Made by a program: the position numbers and the translations under genes. Positions 5,227 to 6,869 of a DNA stretch of 6,869 bases are shown here, one piece after another. The stretch lies in NCBI GenBank assembly GCA_022798035.1, contig JAAWLS010000132.1, forward strand, positions 1 to 6,869. Direction: 5' to 3'. The notes below the pieces were generated by a model that had not been told where the DNA came from, made no database searches, and worked only from the letters and a program-made list of their open reading frames with translations. Positions within the stretch are counted from its first letter, which is position 1; each line of letters opens with the position of its first letter. The stretch comes from Lachnospiraceae bacterium. Lineage in GTDB: Bacteria > Bacillota > Clostridia > Lachnospirales > Lachnospiraceae.

Positions 5227-6036
5227 ATGAAATTAATCCAAATCTTAACAGACATTGTCTGCAGTACGCTGCTTGACCCGGATGCACTTGACAGGGCACG
5301 CAGGCGCAGGGGCGCCTTCACCCGCAACTGCGGGAAGCTCCCTTACTGGACAGTAATGAAGCTTCTGCTGAAAAACTCCAAAAGGACTGTATCCGCCTGC
5401 CTTGACGAGTTCTTCCGGGAACGCGGGCCGGGGTGCGGAACCCCTGCCGGCTGTTCACAGCAGGCTTTCCGCAAAGCCCGTTCAGGGATCAGCCATTCCA
5501 TTTTCAGGGAATGTTTTGAGCGCATGCTGGATTTCCTTTACAGCGCGGATTCCCTCAGCTTCCATGCCCGGTTTATGGGCTTATGGGGGCTGCAGGTTAT
5601 TGCCATTGACGGGTCAAAGATCCCGCTCCCAAACAGGAGGGCCCTTCTTGAAACATTTGGCGGTTTTGGGAAAGGTGCCAGCTCCCCCACCGCCAGTGCC
5701 AGCGTTGCTTTTGATGTGCTGAATGAGCGCGTCATTGACGCACAGCCTGGACCGATAAGCGATGGCGAACACACGCTCGCCATCCGGCACATGGAAAATA
5801 TAAAAAGCAAAGCGCGGACAGATCTATTATATACCATTTTTGTCTTCGACAGAGGGTATGCTTCAAGAAAAATGATCTCTTATATGGAAGACACCATGCA
5901 CGCAAGGTACCTTTTCCGGCTCAGGTCTAAATTTAACAGTGACATTGATGCCGCCGGGCTTGTGGGATGCCCTCACAATCTGCCGCCTGCCGTACCTGAT
6001 AGGAATACACTGTATTCCGTGCGCCTTTGCCAGTAA
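5227..6036 (+). pseudogene. IS4-family transposase, C-terminally truncated
   Basis: The N-terminal half of a DDE transposase. From ATG 5227 it has the family's helical N-terminal domain (SQQAFRKARSGI near 77-88). It then has the first catalytic Asp, D128 in VIAIDGSKIPLPN, the FGGFGKG...SPTASASVAFDVL stretch, and the second Asp, D208 in IFVFDRGYASRKM. Family resemblance ends at about residue 242 (FNSDIDA, base 5952). The following 27 residues to the stop at 6036 are an antisense reading of the neighbouring ParB-like gene. The third catalytic residue, the Glu of the YREK signature, and the rest of a usual 400-450 residue protein are absent, so it cannot be active by itself. It is the only gene on the plus strand, and its G+C is visibly higher than that of the flanks, consistent with an incoming element. 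Confidence 0.9.
5950..5955. other. deletion or recombination junction between transposase and ParB-like gene
   Basis: The plus-strand transposase frame is family-like up to GATGCC (5947-5952). The minus-strand ParB-like frame is sensible up to the codons for its Gly-Gly (5955-5950). Both are cut at the same few bases, within GCCGCC, so one event joined the two interiors. The missing transposase 3' end, IS right end and ParB-like 3' end were lost with it. Confidence 0.7.
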
Positions 6037-6190
6037 ATAGCTTGTGTAACCGTCTATCAGGTTTCCCCGGCTGTCAAGGATAATCTGCGACTGTAAAGCC
6101 CCGGTTTCCTCGAGATACTGTTCTTTCTGCTGCATCTTCTCCGGCTTCGGCTCATGCGCTGCAAAGCACGGATAAATTTACCGCTTCCAT
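5950..6190 (-). pseudogene. fragment of a ParB-like-domain mobile-element gene
   Basis: The minus-strand frame encodes IYPCFAAHEPKPEKM, then QSQIILDSRGNLIDGYTSYL, then AHGIQCIPIRYGRRQIVRAS and ends at HKPGG. The segment with ILDSRGNLIDGYTSYLLAKAHGI has the look of a ParB/Srx-like N-terminal domain. The native sequence stops at about 5950-5955, where it meets the transposase, and the antisense residues beyond are foreign. The N-terminus is also disturbed: the IYPCF frame is closed upstream by TAA (6180-6178), while the best ATG (6190-6188, giving MEAV) is in another frame. A small indel in the A/T run at about 6172-6181 is the simplest explanation. The internal ATG at 6135 would give a shorter but still truncated product. 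ATG 6190 lies 17 bases after the stop of the next gene upstream, so the two formed an operon. Confidence 0.65.
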
Positions 6191-6207
6191 TATGCGGCTG
6201 TGCAATT

Positions 6208-6729
6208 CTATTCTCCGCATAAAGCATCCTCCCATTTCAGTTCTCCACTCCCCAACAGATAACCCATAAAGTAGATATATGCCTGATCTGTACTCCATTC
6301 CTTAAACTTGTAATGTCCTTTATCTGCCAAATGTGACATAGCTTTCAGCAGTTCATCACAATAGGGGATTGACGGCTTATTCATGGTTTTTTCGATAATC
6401 GGGAAATACTCCTGCGCTATCCGTTCAGCGACTTTCTCACGTCCTTTTTTCAAGTATGCGTCATGCGCTTCATGGATTTCATAGTAAACCGCAAAGCCGT
6501 ACTTGTTATAAATGCTGTCCATAGTCCTGTTATTGATGAATTTCTTTTCACTTTCAATTAACGATATGAACCGTTCAACCTCTTTTTCCGGTAGATTGTT
6601 ATAATAAAGCGTATCTTTGTTGCTCCATATTGCAAGCCGGTACTCTGCTACTGTAATCTTTTCACAATACAGAACGTGCATCTGCATAGCGTCCGGCAGT
6701 TCGTCAAACGTGCATTTTATTAAATCCAT
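6208..6729 (-). CDS. unrecognised 173-residue mobile-element protein
   Basis: I do not recognise a named family. ATG 6729-6727 is the first plausible start; an AGAGAGG stretch lies about 12 bases upstream, a loose ribosome site. The protein is soluble and acidic, with no signal peptide or membrane span. It opens MDLIKCTFDELPDAMQMHVL. The middle is predicted largely helical (EKEVERFISLIESEKKF; KKGREKVAERIAQEYFPIIE). The C-terminus has an aromatic-rich AYIYFMGYLLGSGELKW segment. The gene is uninterrupted and reads into the broken ParB-like gene 17 bases downstream, an operon-like spacing. Its setting suggests an accessory or regulatory gene of an integrative element. Nothing in the sequence shows a catalytic motif. 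Confidence 0.8.
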   Translation of the reverse strand: MDLIKCTFDELPDAMQMHVLYCEKITVAEYRLAIWSNKDTLYYNNLPEKEVERFISLIESEKKFINNRTMDSIYNKYGFAVYYEIHEAHDAYLKKGREKVAERIAQEYFPIIEKTMNKPSIPYCDELLKAMSHLADKGHYKFKEWSTDQAYIYFMGYLLGSGELKWEDALCGE

Positions 6730-6764
6730 TTTCTTTCAAATCCTCTCTTTACTTTCCGGGGCAG

Positions 6765-6781
6765 CAGGTTTATAATACCTG
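6765..6781 (-). promoter_or_regulatory. candidate promoter/operator of the 173-residue gene
   Basis: Minus-strand TATTAT (6777-6772) could serve as a -10. It is enclosed in an interrupted dyad CAGGT...ACCTG (6765-6769 and 6777-6781), so a regulator bound there would cover it. The only -35-like hexamer, TTTACA (6803-6798), is 20 bases away, too far for a standard promoter. It lies 36-52 bases before the ATG at 6729. Confidence 0.3.
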
Positions 6782-6810
6782 TCTTTGGGAGTTGATATGT
6801 AAAATATGGT

Positions 6811-6851
6811 GCTAAGCCATAGGTTAGAACCTATAGCTTAGCATATTTTTT
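6811..6851 (+). terminator. 15-bp hairpin with T run, possibly bidirectional terminator
   Basis: GCTAAGCCATAGGTT (6811-6825) and AACCTATAGCTTAGC (6828-6842) pair over 15 positions around a 2-base spacer. Plus-strand T6 follows at 6846-6851. In plus-strand RNA one position is a C-A mismatch; in minus-strand RNA the same position is a G-U wobble, so the stem is better on the minus strand, although the T tract there is poorer (ATATTTTA). It probably ends the minus-strand transcript arriving from beyond the window, or acts in the leader of the 173-residue gene. Confidence 0.6.
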
Positions 6852-6869
6852 AGTTGTGAATCTGTTAGA

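Larger units (their letters stand above)
3161..6869. mobile_element. decayed mobilisable/integrative element DNA, limits uncertain
   Basis: A relaxase gene, a candidate oriT, an IS4 remnant, a ParB-like fragment and an unknown accessory gene lie together in a block without housekeeping genes. No integrase, att site or flanking direct repeat is visible, so the ends cannot be placed. The left limit may lie at the mobL 3' end or beyond the Rpn-like gene (2279). The right part continues past the window. The block may be two elements joined through the IS. Confidence 0.5.

Noticed and set aside
5402..5837. Frames of 106 (plus) and 99 (minus) codons inside the transposase
   Set aside because: Shadow frames of GC-rich transposase DNA; the transposase frame carries the catalytic motifs.
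5863..5949. C-terminal part of the ParB-like minus-strand frame
   Set aside because: This part is antisense to the transposase and only appears open beyond the junction, so it is not native sequence.
1..6869. CRISPR array, tRNA, rRNA, toxin-antitoxin pair or integrase gene
   Set aside because: I looked for regularly spaced direct repeats, cloverleaf-like stems, typical small gene pairs and recombinase motifs on both strands and saw none.

Overview
The window looks like chromosomal DNA of an anaerobic gut Firmicute, most likely a Lachnospiraceae/Clostridia member. The case rests on AGGAGG-type ribosome sites, the style of the asparagine synthase, a MobA/MobL (MOBQ) relaxase and an Rpn/PD-(D/E)XK family protein. 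This is inferred from protein style and not from any search. Apart from one broken transposase, every convincing gene is on the minus strand, so transcription runs from high to low coordinates.

The left part (1-2278) looks like ordinary host DNA. It holds the N-terminal two thirds of asnB (glutamine-hydrolysing asparagine synthetase, cut by the window edge). Upstream of it is an unrecognised 255-residue polar protein with its own good extended -10 promoter. Next comes a 268-base gap containing that promoter and a Rho-independent terminator.

The middle and right parts (about 2279-6869) are mobile and accessory DNA in decay. Going upstream, there is an intact Rpn-type nuclease gene and then an intact MobA/MobL relaxase gene. 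A roughly 300-base tract packed with inverted repeats follows, which is the best candidate for the cognate oriT. Beyond it are the C-terminal remnant of the gene once upstream of mobL, a hairpin-rich stretch, an IS4-family transposase missing its C-terminal third or more, an oppositely oriented ParB-like gene fragment, and an intact unknown 173-residue gene with a hairpin leader. The transposase and the ParB-like fragment are both cut at the same point (about 5950-5955), so one deletion or recombination joined them.

The relaxase and the inverted-repeat tract could still form a working mobilisation module (relaxase plus origin) that relies on another element's conjugation apparatus. No integrase, coupling protein, replication gene, CRISPR array, tRNA or rRNA is visible. 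I found no clear new defence or regulatory system. The least explained items are the inverted-repeat tract with its 99-codon ORF fitted between two genes, the 255-residue and 173-residue unknown proteins, and the scar at 5950.
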